The position numbers and the translations under genes are program-made. Source: Aquirhabdus sp. (GTDB taxonomy: Bacteria > Pseudomonadota > Gammaproteobacteria > Pseudomonadales > Moraxellaceae). From it: 6,941 nucleotides of DNA. The notes beneath the pieces were generated by a model that did not search any database, was not told the DNA's origin, and was given only the letters and a program-made list of their open reading frames with translations. This document shows positions 1 to 5,514 of the stretch, piece by piece. The stretch's first letter is position 1. Each line of letters opens with the position of its first letter. The stretch lies in the NCBI GenBank assembly GCA_030150595.1, contig JASLFQ010000193.1, positions 1 through 6,941 on the forward strand. Direction: 5' to 3'.

Positions 1-204
1 GATGGAGTTGGAAGTAATGCTCGTTTTGTCACAATCAATGCCCTTACAGTAATGCAGGATGGTACGATTTATGCCACGGATACGGCTGCTGATCAAATTC
101 GTAAGATTACGCCTGACAGAATGGTAACGACGTTTGCAGGAAAACTAGGTTTTTCTTTTACTGGTCAAGATTCAAAAGGGAATATACACTTCTTTTCTAA
201 TTAA
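1..204 (+). CDS. NHL-repeat (beta-propeller) protein, C-terminal fragment
   Basis: The first frame is open from the window edge to a TAA at 202-204, giving the last 67 residues of a protein whose start lies outside. It contains one clear NHL-type blade: a DGTIYATDT segment, then an IRKIT segment and a VTTFAG segment, matching the usual pattern of NHL repeats in SMP-30/NHL-like beta-propellers. A second, incomplete blade (GQDSKGNIHFFSN) ends the protein. NHL propellers are commonly secreted or periplasmic and bind ligands or proteins, but the substrate cannot be told from this fragment. The gene reads toward the glycosyltransferase but is separated from it by 265 bp and the Pho-box promoter, so it is probably a different transcription unit. 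Sure of the fold, not of the function. Confidence 0.75.
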   Translation, partial: DGVGSNARFVTINALTVMQDGTIYATDTAADQIRKITPDRMVTTFAGKLGFSFTGQDSKGNIHFFSN

Positions 205-233
205 TCTATGCGGAGGAAATAGAAAGCAAAATG

Positions 234-255
234 AAATAGTATTTCTTCACTATTT
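234..255 (+). terminator. Weak AT-rich hairpin after the NHL-protein gene
   Basis: Perfect 7-bp arms AAATAGT (234-240) and ACTATTT (249-255) enclose an 8-nt loop, 30 bp after the stop codon. The stem is almost all A/T and is not followed by a run of T, so termination here would be weak. No better terminator for the upstream gene was seen. The rest of the spacer up to the Pho boxes shows nothing convincing except a short minus-strand open frame discussed under findings. Confidence 0.25.
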
Positions 256-406
256 ATAATCAACTTACTCGTTCAATTCCCTCACGCTGTGCTTCCTCGA
301 CATAGTTCTGCATCGTACAGAAGCTTATATCTAGGAGTCTAATGCTTGACTTGTGAAATTTATGTGATGTGGTGAATAGCATTTGGTGATTAAATTGCCT
401 ATTAAA

Positions 407-450
407 TCGTCACAGTTCTGTCATCATTCCGTCAACTGACTGTCAACTCA
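407..450 (+). promoter_or_regulatory. Double Pho box (four PhoB half-sites)
   Basis: Four consecutive 11-bp units each carry GTCA at the same place: TCGTCAC (407-413), CTGTCAT (418-424), CCGTCAA (429-435) and CTGTCAA (440-446), with 4-bp, mostly AT-rich linkers. The established PhoB site is two direct 11-bp repeats of CTGTCAT-like heptamers with AT-rich linkers, replacing the -35 element. Here there are two such sites in tandem, with unit 2 a perfect heptamer and unit 4 differing only at its last base. Neighbouring 11-bp windows (396-402 and 451-457) do not match, so the array has exactly four units. It ends 19 bp before the first ATG of the glycosyltransferase gene, pointing to phosphate-starvation induction of the downstream two-gene operon. 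The call is from pattern alone; binding is inferred. Confidence 0.82.
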
Positions 451-456
451 CTTACG

Positions 457-468
457 TAAGCTTATATT
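457..468 (+). promoter_or_regulatory. Candidate -10 region of the Pho promoter
   Basis: Two overlapping choices exist. TATATT (463-468) matches the -10 consensus at five of six bases but lies 16 nt after the last heptamer. TAAGCT (457-462) matches only the three most conserved positions but sits 10 nt after it, the spacing known from classical PhoB promoters such as phoA. Either one would place the transcript start at about 469-476, at or after the first ATG (470) of the glycosyltransferase gene. Confidence 0.4.
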
Positions 469-469
469 C

Positions 470-1846
470 ATGAAAATGAATAGAGCCTATGAGCCGATGA
501 ATGCAGTCATTAATGACTTTACATACGAAGAACGTTTAAATCAACGTTATGTTGATGTGCATACTAAACAAGATCAAGAAGTACAAGAATCATCAGATCA
601 ATCGCAACTTTGTAATAAAGATAACCAATATTTAGATCAATACTCACAAACACCTTCGCGTCGAATTGCCCTCATCACAGAAACTTGGCCACCAGAAATT
701 AATGGTGTGGCACATTCAATCTATCAGTTGGCGAGTGGTCTAAAAGCAGATGGACATTCGATTATTCTCGTTCGTCCAGCTCAAATCTCGACATTTAATG
801 ATTCACTCGCTGAACAAACGATGTTGGTGAAAGGTTTCGCTATTCCGCGCTATAACACGCTACAGTTCGGTGCGCCTTCATACTCAAGGCTGAAAGAATT
901 CTTTAAACAGAACAAGCCTGATGTCGTGCATATTGTCACCGAAGGTCCATTAGGTTTGGCAGCGTTATATGCCGCTAGAAAATTAGGCATTCCTGTCACC
1001 AGTGGCTTTCATTCGCCATTCCATGAGTTTAGTACTTACTTTGGTTTGAGCTTTTTGCTGGCACCGATTATTTCCTACCTTCGGTATTTTCATAATCGCA
1101 CTGACGTGACTTGTGTACCGAGCGAGAAGACGGTAAATCAATTACAGGAAATGGGCATTGACCGTCTGACTGTGGTTTCACGCGGTGTGGATATTCAACG
1201 GTTTAGTCCTACGCATCGTAGCCAGTCATTACGAAAATCTTGGGGTGCTGGTGAGCAAACGACAGTGTTGTTATATGTCGGACGTTTGTCACCTGAAAAG
1301 AACATTGATCTGGTCATTGCGGCATATCGTGAATTGCAAGTCGAGCAATCATTCCGTGCGGTACGATTGGTTTTGGTGGGTGATGGCCCAGAGCGTCAAA
1401 GACTTGAAAAACTCGGATCAGATGTGATCTTTGCAGGCATGCGAACTGGTGATGAGTTAAGTCAATATTATGCCAGTGCAGATGTATTTGTATTTGCAAG
1501 TCAGGTCGAGACGTTTGGTAATGTCGTGCCAGAAGCCATGGCAAGCGGTTTGCCTGTCCTAGCATTTAATGATGCGGCGGCTAGTCAGTTGGTTGATTCA
1601 GGAAAATCGGGTTGGTTATGTCCACTCAAAGATGAATGGCACTTTAAGCAGTTAGCTGCTGGCTTGCCAAAACAAATAGAATTACAAGAAATGGGAAAAC
1701 GCGCATGTATGCGTGTGCAACAAATGGGCTGGCAACATGCCGTTGCACAATTTGAGCAAATTTTAGAACAAGTCATACAACAAAAACAATCGAGTGAGGC
1801 ACTGAATTCAGTTCAGGCGATCACTAAAGAGGAGATTAAATCATGA
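470..1846 (+). CDS. GT4 family glycosyltransferase, probable glycolipid synthase under Pho control
   Basis: A retaining GT-B fold glycosyltransferase of family GT4, 458 residues as drawn. After a polar, low-complexity stretch of about 63 residues, the N-terminal Rossmann domain begins at RIALITETWPPEINGV (65-80), whose NGV loop is typical of MgtA/SqdX-like lipid glycosyltransferases. Other marks are KPDVVHIVTEG (149-159), a hydrophobic patch near 190-207 that may touch the membrane, the GRLSPEKN nucleotide-sugar motif (271-278), LVGDGPE (302-308) and the EX7E catalytic motif at E347-E355. Family members transfer a hexose or uronic acid from a nucleotide sugar to a lipid; diacylglycerol is the likely acceptor here, but this is inferred from the Pho box and the phosphatase partner. 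It overlaps the phosphatase gene by 4 bp. The start is uncertain: ATG 470, 476 and 497 are all in frame, and the promoter layout favours 476 or 497. A mannosyl- or capsule-type transferase is the alternative. Confidence 0.85.
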   Translation: MKMNRAYEPMNAVINDFTYEERLNQRYVDVHTKQDQEVQESSDQSQLCNKDNQYLDQYSQTPSRRIALITETWPPEINGVAHSIYQLASGLKADGHSIILVRPAQISTFNDSLAEQTMLVKGFAIPRYNTLQFGAPSYSRLKEFFKQNKPDVVHIVTEGPLGLAALYAARKLGIPVTSGFHSPFHEFSTYFGLSFLLAPIISYLRYFHNRTDVTCVPSEKTVNQLQEMGIDRLTVVSRGVDIQRFSPTHRSQSLRKSWGAGEQTTVLLYVGRLSPEKNIDLVIAAYRELQVEQSFRAVRLVLVGDGPERQRLEKLGSDVIFAGMRTGDELSQYYASADVFVFASQVETFGNVVPEAMASGLPVLAFNDAAASQLVDSGKSGWLCPLKDEWHFKQLAAGLPKQIELQEMGKRACMRVQQMGWQHAVAQFEQILEQVIQQKQSSEALNSVQAITKEEIKS

Positions 1847-2391
1847 GTAAATTTCAATTAAAAATGCTCCATATGCAAGATCAGGTACAAGGTTGGGATA
1901 CATATTGGTGTCTGCGTTTGAATCGTTATTCAACGCGTCTTGCTGTCGCGCGGTTGTTTAAGTTAGTCAGCCGCATGGGTGATGGTTGGTTCTGGTATGG
2001 CATGATGTTGTTTGTTTGGGCGTGGTATGGCATGGCTGTATTACCACTGCTGATTCAAATTTCATTGACGAGCCTAACTGGATTAGTCATTTATAAATTA
2101 CTGAAAAAGAAAACCCTTCGCCCAAGACCATATCAAGTGCATCAGGCGATTATGCTGGGTGAGCGTCCTTTGGATCACTTTAGTTTTCCATCAGGCCATA
2201 CATTACATGCGGTGTTGTTTACTGTCATGTTGGGTGTGAGTTTCCCATTGTTATTGCCAGTGTTGATTCCATTCATGTTATTAGTTGCGATATCACGTGT
2301 GATTCTGGGATTGCACTATCCAACGGATGTGATGGTGGGTGCCGCAATTGGTGCGACTTTAGCTGGATTGTCCTTGTGTATTTCGATTTAA
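1843..2391 (+). CDS. PAP2-family membrane phosphatase
   Basis: A 182-residue integral membrane lipid phosphatase of the type 2 phosphatidic acid phosphatase (PAP2) family. All three signature motifs are intact: C1 K88-x6-R95-P96, C2 P116-S117-G118-H119 and C3 S151-R152-x5-H158-x3-D162; H158 is the expected nucleophile, assisted by H119 and D162. Hydrophobic segments lie near 50-71, 72-86, 120-145 and 163-181, so the active site should face the periplasm as in PgpB/BacA-like enzymes. Family substrates include phosphatidic acid, phosphatidylglycerol phosphate and undecaprenyl pyrophosphate; the sequence alone cannot choose. Its ATG overlaps the glycosyltransferase stop (ATGA, 1843-1846) and has a good ribosome site, GAGGAG at 1829-1834, 8 nt upstream, so the two are co-translated. 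As operon partner it may supply diacylglycerol to the transferase, or release phosphate. Confidence 0.9.
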   Translation: MSKFQLKMLHMQDQVQGWDTYWCLRLNRYSTRLAVARLFKLVSRMGDGWFWYGMMLFVWAWYGMAVLPLLIQISLTSLTGLVIYKLLKKKTLRPRPYQVHQAIMLGERPLDHFSFPSGHTLHAVLFTVMLGVSFPLLLPVLIPFMLLVAISRVILGLHYPTDVMVGAAIGATLAGLSLCISI

Positions 2392-2433
2392 ATAAACAAT
2401 GCAGATAGTGATTTATTAATAAAAATTAGTTTG

Positions 2434-2484
2434 CTGAGCTTGTCGAAGCCTCATCTTTATCGGAAAGCCCTTCGACAGGCTCAG
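2434..2484. repeat. REP-like extragenic palindrome
   Basis: Arms CTGAGCTTGTCGAAG (2434-2448) and CTTCGACAGGCTCAG (2470-2484) are inverted repeats of 15 bp with a single difference that still pairs as G-U in RNA, around a 21-nt loop. The GAGCTTGTCGAAG / CTTCGACAGGCTCAG core is of the sort found as dispersed intergenic repeats in many bacterial genomes. It sits 42 bp after the phosphatase stop, between that gene and the terminator, a usual place for REP elements, where it may protect the mRNA 3' end or simply be a mobile remnant. The copy number in this genome is unknown. Confidence 0.7.
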
Positions 2485-2494
2485 GGAACAGCAT

Positions 2495-2524
2495 AAAAAA
2501 GAGAGGACTGAACCTCTCTTTTTT
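2495..2524 (+). terminator. Strong bidirectional intrinsic terminator of the GT4-PAP2 operon
   Basis: Perfect 12-bp arms, AAAAAAGAGAGG (2495-2506) and CCTCTCTTTTTT (2513-2524), flank a 6-nt loop. The GAGAGG/CCTCTC core followed by T6 makes a classical Rho-independent terminator, and the leading A6 makes it work equally on the other strand. It ends the operon about 104 bp after the phosphatase stop codon and insulates the next gene. Confidence 0.9.
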
Positions 2525-2643
2525 ATTGAAATATTAGAAGATTAATTATGTCTGTTGTGGAAACAGTTTAGCTAAAATCACAGGACACGTTTTTTCTAGT
2601 AATAGTTGATCCGATGATTCGTAGTCGAACTTATGCTATTGTG

Positions 2644-2667
2644 CTGACAATTTTTATTGTCAGTTTT
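2644..2667 (+). terminator. Hairpin with T-run just upstream of the membrane-protein gene
   Basis: Perfect 8-bp arms CTGACAAT (2644-2651) and ATTGTCAG (2656-2663) with a TTTT loop are followed by TTTT (2664-2667). This is the shape of a small intrinsic terminator, read on the plus strand only. It is 11 bp before the ATG at 2679, so it may be an attenuator in the leader of that gene, the end of a short upstream transcript, or an operator with dyad symmetry. No ribosome site is visible between the hairpin and the ATG. Confidence 0.45.
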
Positions 2668-2678
2668 AAGTATTATCC

Positions 2679-3173
2679 ATGAATGACTTGTACACATTTT
2701 TCCAATTACCCGCTGTCGCCTTAGCCATACTTGGTTCAGGGTTTCTTCTACTTGTTGGTTTGTTCACAGGCGTCTGGAAATACACGGCAATCAGAGCAAG
2801 TGAAAAATCACGCGCGCCGTACTATGTAGATATTGCTCATCGTGCGTCATTGATGTATTCGTTTAGTGCGTTGGTGCTTGCTGTTTTGGCAGGGTTGTCT
2901 GTGTGGTCAGCAATGGTGAATTTCTTGGCGGTATTGGCAAATCTAGTTTATTTCATTGCAGCGATTAGCACCTACGTCATTCACGGTGCGTTGAAGGATA
3001 CTCAAAATCAATTGGCACGACCGCATAAGCTGGGTAAAGCGACATTACCAAACTTTCTGATTTCTGGTTTTATGTGGTCGTTGATTGTAGCTGAAGTGGG
3101 CGGAACTGTAGTCGTATTTACAGGCACAGTTATGCGATTGTGGCCTGTATTGGCTAAGATCAGCTTTGGCTAA
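2679..3173 (+). CDS. Unrecognised four-helix integral membrane protein
   Basis: A 164-residue protein I do not recognise by family. Four hydrophobic segments are visible near residues 12-34, 57-78, 80-101 and 126-152, joined by a basic, polar loop after helix 1 (WKYTAIRASEKSR) and another after helix 3 (about 102-125). That last loop, HGALKDTQNQLARPHKLGK, is rich in polar and charged residues and, with AHRASLMYSFS at 53-63, looks conserved rather than filler; the paired histidines could bind a metal or cofactor, but this is a guess. There is no signal peptide separate from helix 1. The start at ATG 2679 lacks a clear ribosome site and follows a hairpin by 11 bp; the next in-frame ATG (residue 59) would lose helix 1. 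It converges on crcB with 11 bp between stops. Coding is credible from length, composition and membrane layout. Confidence 0.75.
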   Translation: MNDLYTFFQLPAVALAILGSGFLLLVGLFTGVWKYTAIRASEKSRAPYYVDIAHRASLMYSFSALVLAVLAGLSVWSAMVNFLAVLANLVYFIAAISTYVIHGALKDTQNQLARPHKLGKATLPNFLISGFMWSLIVAEVGGTVVVFTGTVMRLWPVLAKISFG

Positions 3174-3184
3174 CGCTTGTTTGT

Positions 3185-3553
3185 TCAGGCCGCACGAATT
3201 GCATTCATCATCCAAAAACCTAATGCTGTTGCTGTAATCGAACCGATAACATGCACGCCAATCAGAAGAAATGCGTATTCAAATCTGCCGTTATTGAACA
3301 AGGTAAAGCTTTCTGCTGAAAAAGTAGAGAAAGTGGTTAAGCCACCCAAGAAACCTGTGGCGAGTAAGAAGCGCATTTCATTACTGAGTTGATTGGTTGA
3401 GGCGACGATCAAGCCCATTAAAAAGCCACCCAAAATATTCGCCATCAATGTTCCATAAGGAATAGTTGGATGTATGGCATTCATCGTTTGGGCAAAAAAA
3501 AGCCGAAGCATTGCGCCAAGCGCTGCACCAACACTGACGAGTAGCCATTTCAT
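3185..3553 (-). CDS. crcB: Fluoride exporter CrcB/Fluc
   Basis: A 122-residue, four-helix Fluc-family channel that forms antiparallel dimers in the inner membrane and lets fluoride leave the cell. Family marks are present in order: GAALGAMLR (9-17) with the conserved arginine, GTLMANILGGFLMG (34-47) with the pore asparagine N39, and GGLTTFSTFSAES (70-82) holding the two phenylalanines F75 and F78 that line the fluoride path and the TTFST segment that forms the central sodium site. Length is normal for the family and no residue seems missing. It is a single gene, convergent with the membrane-protein gene downstream and divergent from gcvH upstream. A possible AGG ribosome site lies 11 nt before the ATG. 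Upstream bases show no sequence resembling the fluoride (crcB) riboswitch. Confidence 0.95.
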   Translation of the reverse strand: MKWLLVSVGAALGAMLRLFFAQTMNAIHPTIPYGTLMANILGGFLMGLIVASTNQLSNEMRFLLATGFLGGLTTFSTFSAESFTLFNNGRFEYAFLLIGVHVIGSITATALGFWMMNAIRAA

Positions 3554-3600
3554 ATGTTCATACGCCTATTTTTATCACTATAGATGAATTTCGCTGCAGC

Positions 3601-3629
3601 ATAATCTACTTTTTTACAGTGCTTTTCAA
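3601..3629 (-). promoter_or_regulatory. Candidate crcB promoter
   Basis: On the minus strand TTGAAA (3629-3624) and GATTAT (3606-3601) are 17 bp apart, matching the sigma-70 boxes at five and four of six positions. Transcription would begin near 3594 and leave a leader of about 41 nt before the crcB ATG. An alternative -10, TATAGT nearer the gene, lacks a suitable -35. Confidence 0.35.
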
Positions 3630-3737
3630 CTTTATATGGATGCTTTCATCTGATCAAATGAGTAAAATGATTGGCATAAATTATCATTAAGCATTGCTTT
3701 GTTTTATTAATATCATTCATCTTGTTGGAGTTACCCT

Positions 3738-4115
3738 ATGAATCATCCAAGCGATTTACACTATACCAAAAACCATTCGTGGGCACGCGTGGATGGTGAT
3801 GTTGTCGTGACAGGCATTACCGATCATGCACAAGATGCATTGGGTGATTTGGTTTACGTTGAAGCGCCAGACGTGGGTAAACATTTGCTGGCAGGCGATA
3901 CGGCTGGTTTTGTTGAGTCCGTGAAGACTGCATCTGATATTTTTGCGCCGATTGATGGTGAAGTCGTCGAAGTGAATGAATTGCTCGAAGAAGATCCAGA
4001 TCTCGTCAATACTGACCCTTATGGCGACGGCTGGATTTATAAAATTAAGCCAGTTGCCGCAACTGATTTACACGATCTGTTATCTGCCGAAGATTATGAG
4101 CATTCAATCGAATAG
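3738..4115 (+). CDS. gcvH: Glycine cleavage system H protein
   Basis: A 125-residue lipoyl carrier protein, full length for the family. The lipoylated lysine is K63 in [12 protein letters not shown] (60-71), the standard H-protein context, preceded by the hallmark [13 protein letters not shown] (36-48). The lipoyl arm carries the aminomethyl group from the P protein (glycine decarboxylase) to the T protein and is reoxidised by the L protein, feeding one-carbon units to tetrahydrofolate in the cytoplasm. The start is supported by GGAG at 3727-3730, 7 nt before the ATG. gcvT and gcvP are not next to it in this window, so they must be encoded elsewhere if the system is complete. The upstream 184 bp, shared with divergent crcB, shows no recognisable glycine riboswitch and no promoter I would defend. 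Confidence 0.96.
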   Translation: MNHPSDLHYTKNHSWARVDGDVVVTGITDHAQDALGDLVYVEAPDVGKHLLAGDTAGFVESVKTASDIFAPIDGEVVEVNELLEEDPDLVNTDPYGDGWIYKIKPVAATDLHDLLSAEDYEHSIE

Positions 4116-4126
4116 TGGTGATACTG

Positions 4127-4160
4127 ATTGCCTGTTCTGTTGAATGACCGAACAGGCAAT
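4127..4160 (+). terminator. Stable hairpin between gcvH and the cystathionine beta-lyase gene
   Basis: Perfect 11-bp arms, ATTGCCTGTTC (4127-4137) and GAACAGGCAAT (4150-4160), enclose a 12-nt loop, 11 bp after the gcvH stop. No T-run follows on either strand, so it is not a textbook intrinsic terminator. It may still end or stabilise the gcvH mRNA, with transcription of the next gene beginning or continuing in the remaining 39 bp. Confidence 0.5.
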
Positions 4161-4199
4161 GATTAAAACAATGGACCAAAAGTAGAGAATAAGACAAAG

Positions 4200-5423
4200 A
4201 TGTCTAAACCCGTCCAAACGCCTAAACCACTTAGCCAAATTACGAGCCTTATTCATCATCCTTATCAGGCGCCTGAAGGTTTTGGTGCGGTGCAACCTGC
4301 AGTTTATAAAGCCTCGACTGTGATTTTTCCTGATGTCGATTCGATGCATACCCGCAATTGGCGCATGGGCAATAATTATAGCTATGGATTACATGGCACG
4401 CCAACGACTTTCACATTACAAGAGCGTATTGCGACACTGGAAGGTGGTTTACATTGTTTACTTGCACCAAGTGGTCTAGCCGCAATTGGTTTGATTAATA
4501 TTGCGTTGTTGAATCAGGGCGATGAAGTGCTGATTCCACAAAATGTGTATGGTCCAAATTGGGATATGGTCAAGCATGTTTTGGGGCGATTTGGTGTCAC
4601 GCTACGTATTTATGATCCTCTAAATCCTGATCAATTGACTGATCTTATTCAGCCAAATACACGACTTTTATGGCTTGAAGCGGCAGGTTCAGTCACGATG
4701 GAGTTTCCTGATTTATCTGCATTTATTAAAATCGCCCGTGCAAATAATATTGTGACCGTACTTGATAATACATGGGGTGCAGGTGTAGCGTTTAATGCGT
4801 TTGATTTGCCCGATGGACAGTCTGTCGATCTCACGATGCATGCATTGACTAAATACCCTAGTGGTGGTGCAGATGTACTGATGGGAAGCATTGTGACGCG
4901 TGATGAAGCGTTATATAAACAGTTAAAAGCCACACAGCAGCTCATGGGAATCAATGTTGCAGCGAATGATGCTGAGTTGGTTTTACGTTCATTACCGACA
5001 TTGGCAATTCGCTATGCGGCGCAAGATCAATCAGCGCGCACATTGGCGTCATGGTTGCTATCGCGTCCAGAAATTGCAGAAGTGTTGCATCCAGCTTTGC
5101 CGCATACACAAGGTCATGCGACATGGTTGGAAACTTGTCATGATAAAGCCGCGGGTTTATTCAGTGTGATTTTTAAACCTGAATATACGGCAGAGCAGGC
5201 GAATGCTTTTTGTGAGCAGCTCAGTTTATTCAAACTCGGCTACAGTTGGGGTGGGCCAATGAGTTTGGTGATGCCTTATCGTTTGGCTGGTTTACGAAGT
5301 GCCGAGAGTGGTGGTGTGCCAGCGCACTTAGTGAATGGAGCGTTGGTTAGATTCAGTATTGGACTCGAGGATGTGACCGATTTGCAAGAAGATTTGTTAC
5401 AGGCTTTGAGCGTATTCGGTTAA
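4200..5423 (+). CDS. metC: Cystathionine beta-lyase (PLP-dependent Cys/Met metabolism enzyme)
   Basis: A 407-residue fold-type I PLP enzyme that should cleave cystathionine to homocysteine, pyruvate and ammonia, the penultimate step of methionine synthesis by transsulfuration, in the cytoplasm. Visible landmarks are YSYGLHGTPTT (60-70), where the tyrosine and the following region contact the PLP phosphate of the partner subunit, the SGLAAI loop (91-96), LDNTWG (188-193) whose D189 pairs with the pyridine nitrogen, the Schiff-base lysine K218 in ALTKYPSGGADVLMGS (215-230), YSWGGPMSLV (348-357) typical of MetC, and VRFSIGLED (383-391) for substrate carboxylate binding. Length is close to E. coli MetC. 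The ATG at 4200 has only weak purine-rich sequence upstream (about 4183-4198). It could have gamma-lyase side activity; the family call is firm, the exact substrate slightly less so. Confidence 0.9.
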   Translation: MSKPVQTPKPLSQITSLIHHPYQAPEGFGAVQPAVYKASTVIFPDVDSMHTRNWRMGNNYSYGLHGTPTTFTLQERIATLEGGLHCLLAPSGLAAIGLINIALLNQGDEVLIPQNVYGPNWDMVKHVLGRFGVTLRIYDPLNPDQLTDLIQPNTRLLWLEAAGSVTMEFPDLSAFIKIARANNIVTVLDNTWGAGVAFNAFDLPDGQSVDLTMHALTKYPSGGADVLMGSIVTRDEALYKQLKATQQLMGINVAANDAELVLRSLPTLAIRYAAQDQSARTLASWLLSRPEIAEVLHPALPHTQGHATWLETCHDKAAGLFSVIFKPEYTAEQANAFCEQLSLFKLGYSWGGPMSLVMPYRLAGLRSAESGGVPAHLVNGALVRFSIGLEDVTDLQEDLLQALSVFG

Positions 5424-5514
5424 TACGACTGCATTTTTGAGCAAAGTCATCCTTGTCTATCTGCATTTCAGACGTTAAGGTAATGGTCATCTCGATTAAA
5501 ATAGTTATACGGAC

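Noticed and set aside
346..351. TTGACT as a -35 box for the glycosyltransferase operon
   Set aside because: No -10-like sequence lies 15-19 bp downstream; the Pho-box promoter is the better explanation.
1185..1776. Three open frames inside the glycosyltransferase gene (1185-1427 plus, 1314-1565 minus, 1585-1776 minus)
   Set aside because: They overlap the conserved GT4 donor-binding domain and encode cysteine-, histidine- and tryptophan-rich products typical of shadow frames.
2546..2635. Minus-strand open stretch of 29 codons, protein-like in composition, between the terminator and the membrane-protein gene
   Set aside because: It has no ATG, GTG or TTG start and several stops just upstream in the same frame; length is within chance. 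Not reported as a gene.
3177..3392. Plus-strand open frame of 71 codons
   Set aside because: Antisense to crcB, where the minus-strand product carries all Fluc motifs.
3554..3737. Possible fluoride riboswitch before crcB or glycine riboswitch before gcvH
   Set aside because: The crcB leader from the likely promoter is only about 41 nt and lacks the conserved motif of the fluoride riboswitch; no tandem glycine aptamer pattern was seen on the other strand.
4649..5169. Open frames inside the cystathionine beta-lyase gene (4649-4954 minus, 4954-5169 plus)
   Set aside because: Shadows of a strongly supported PLP-enzyme gene, with cysteine-, histidine- or arginine-rich products that look non-coding.
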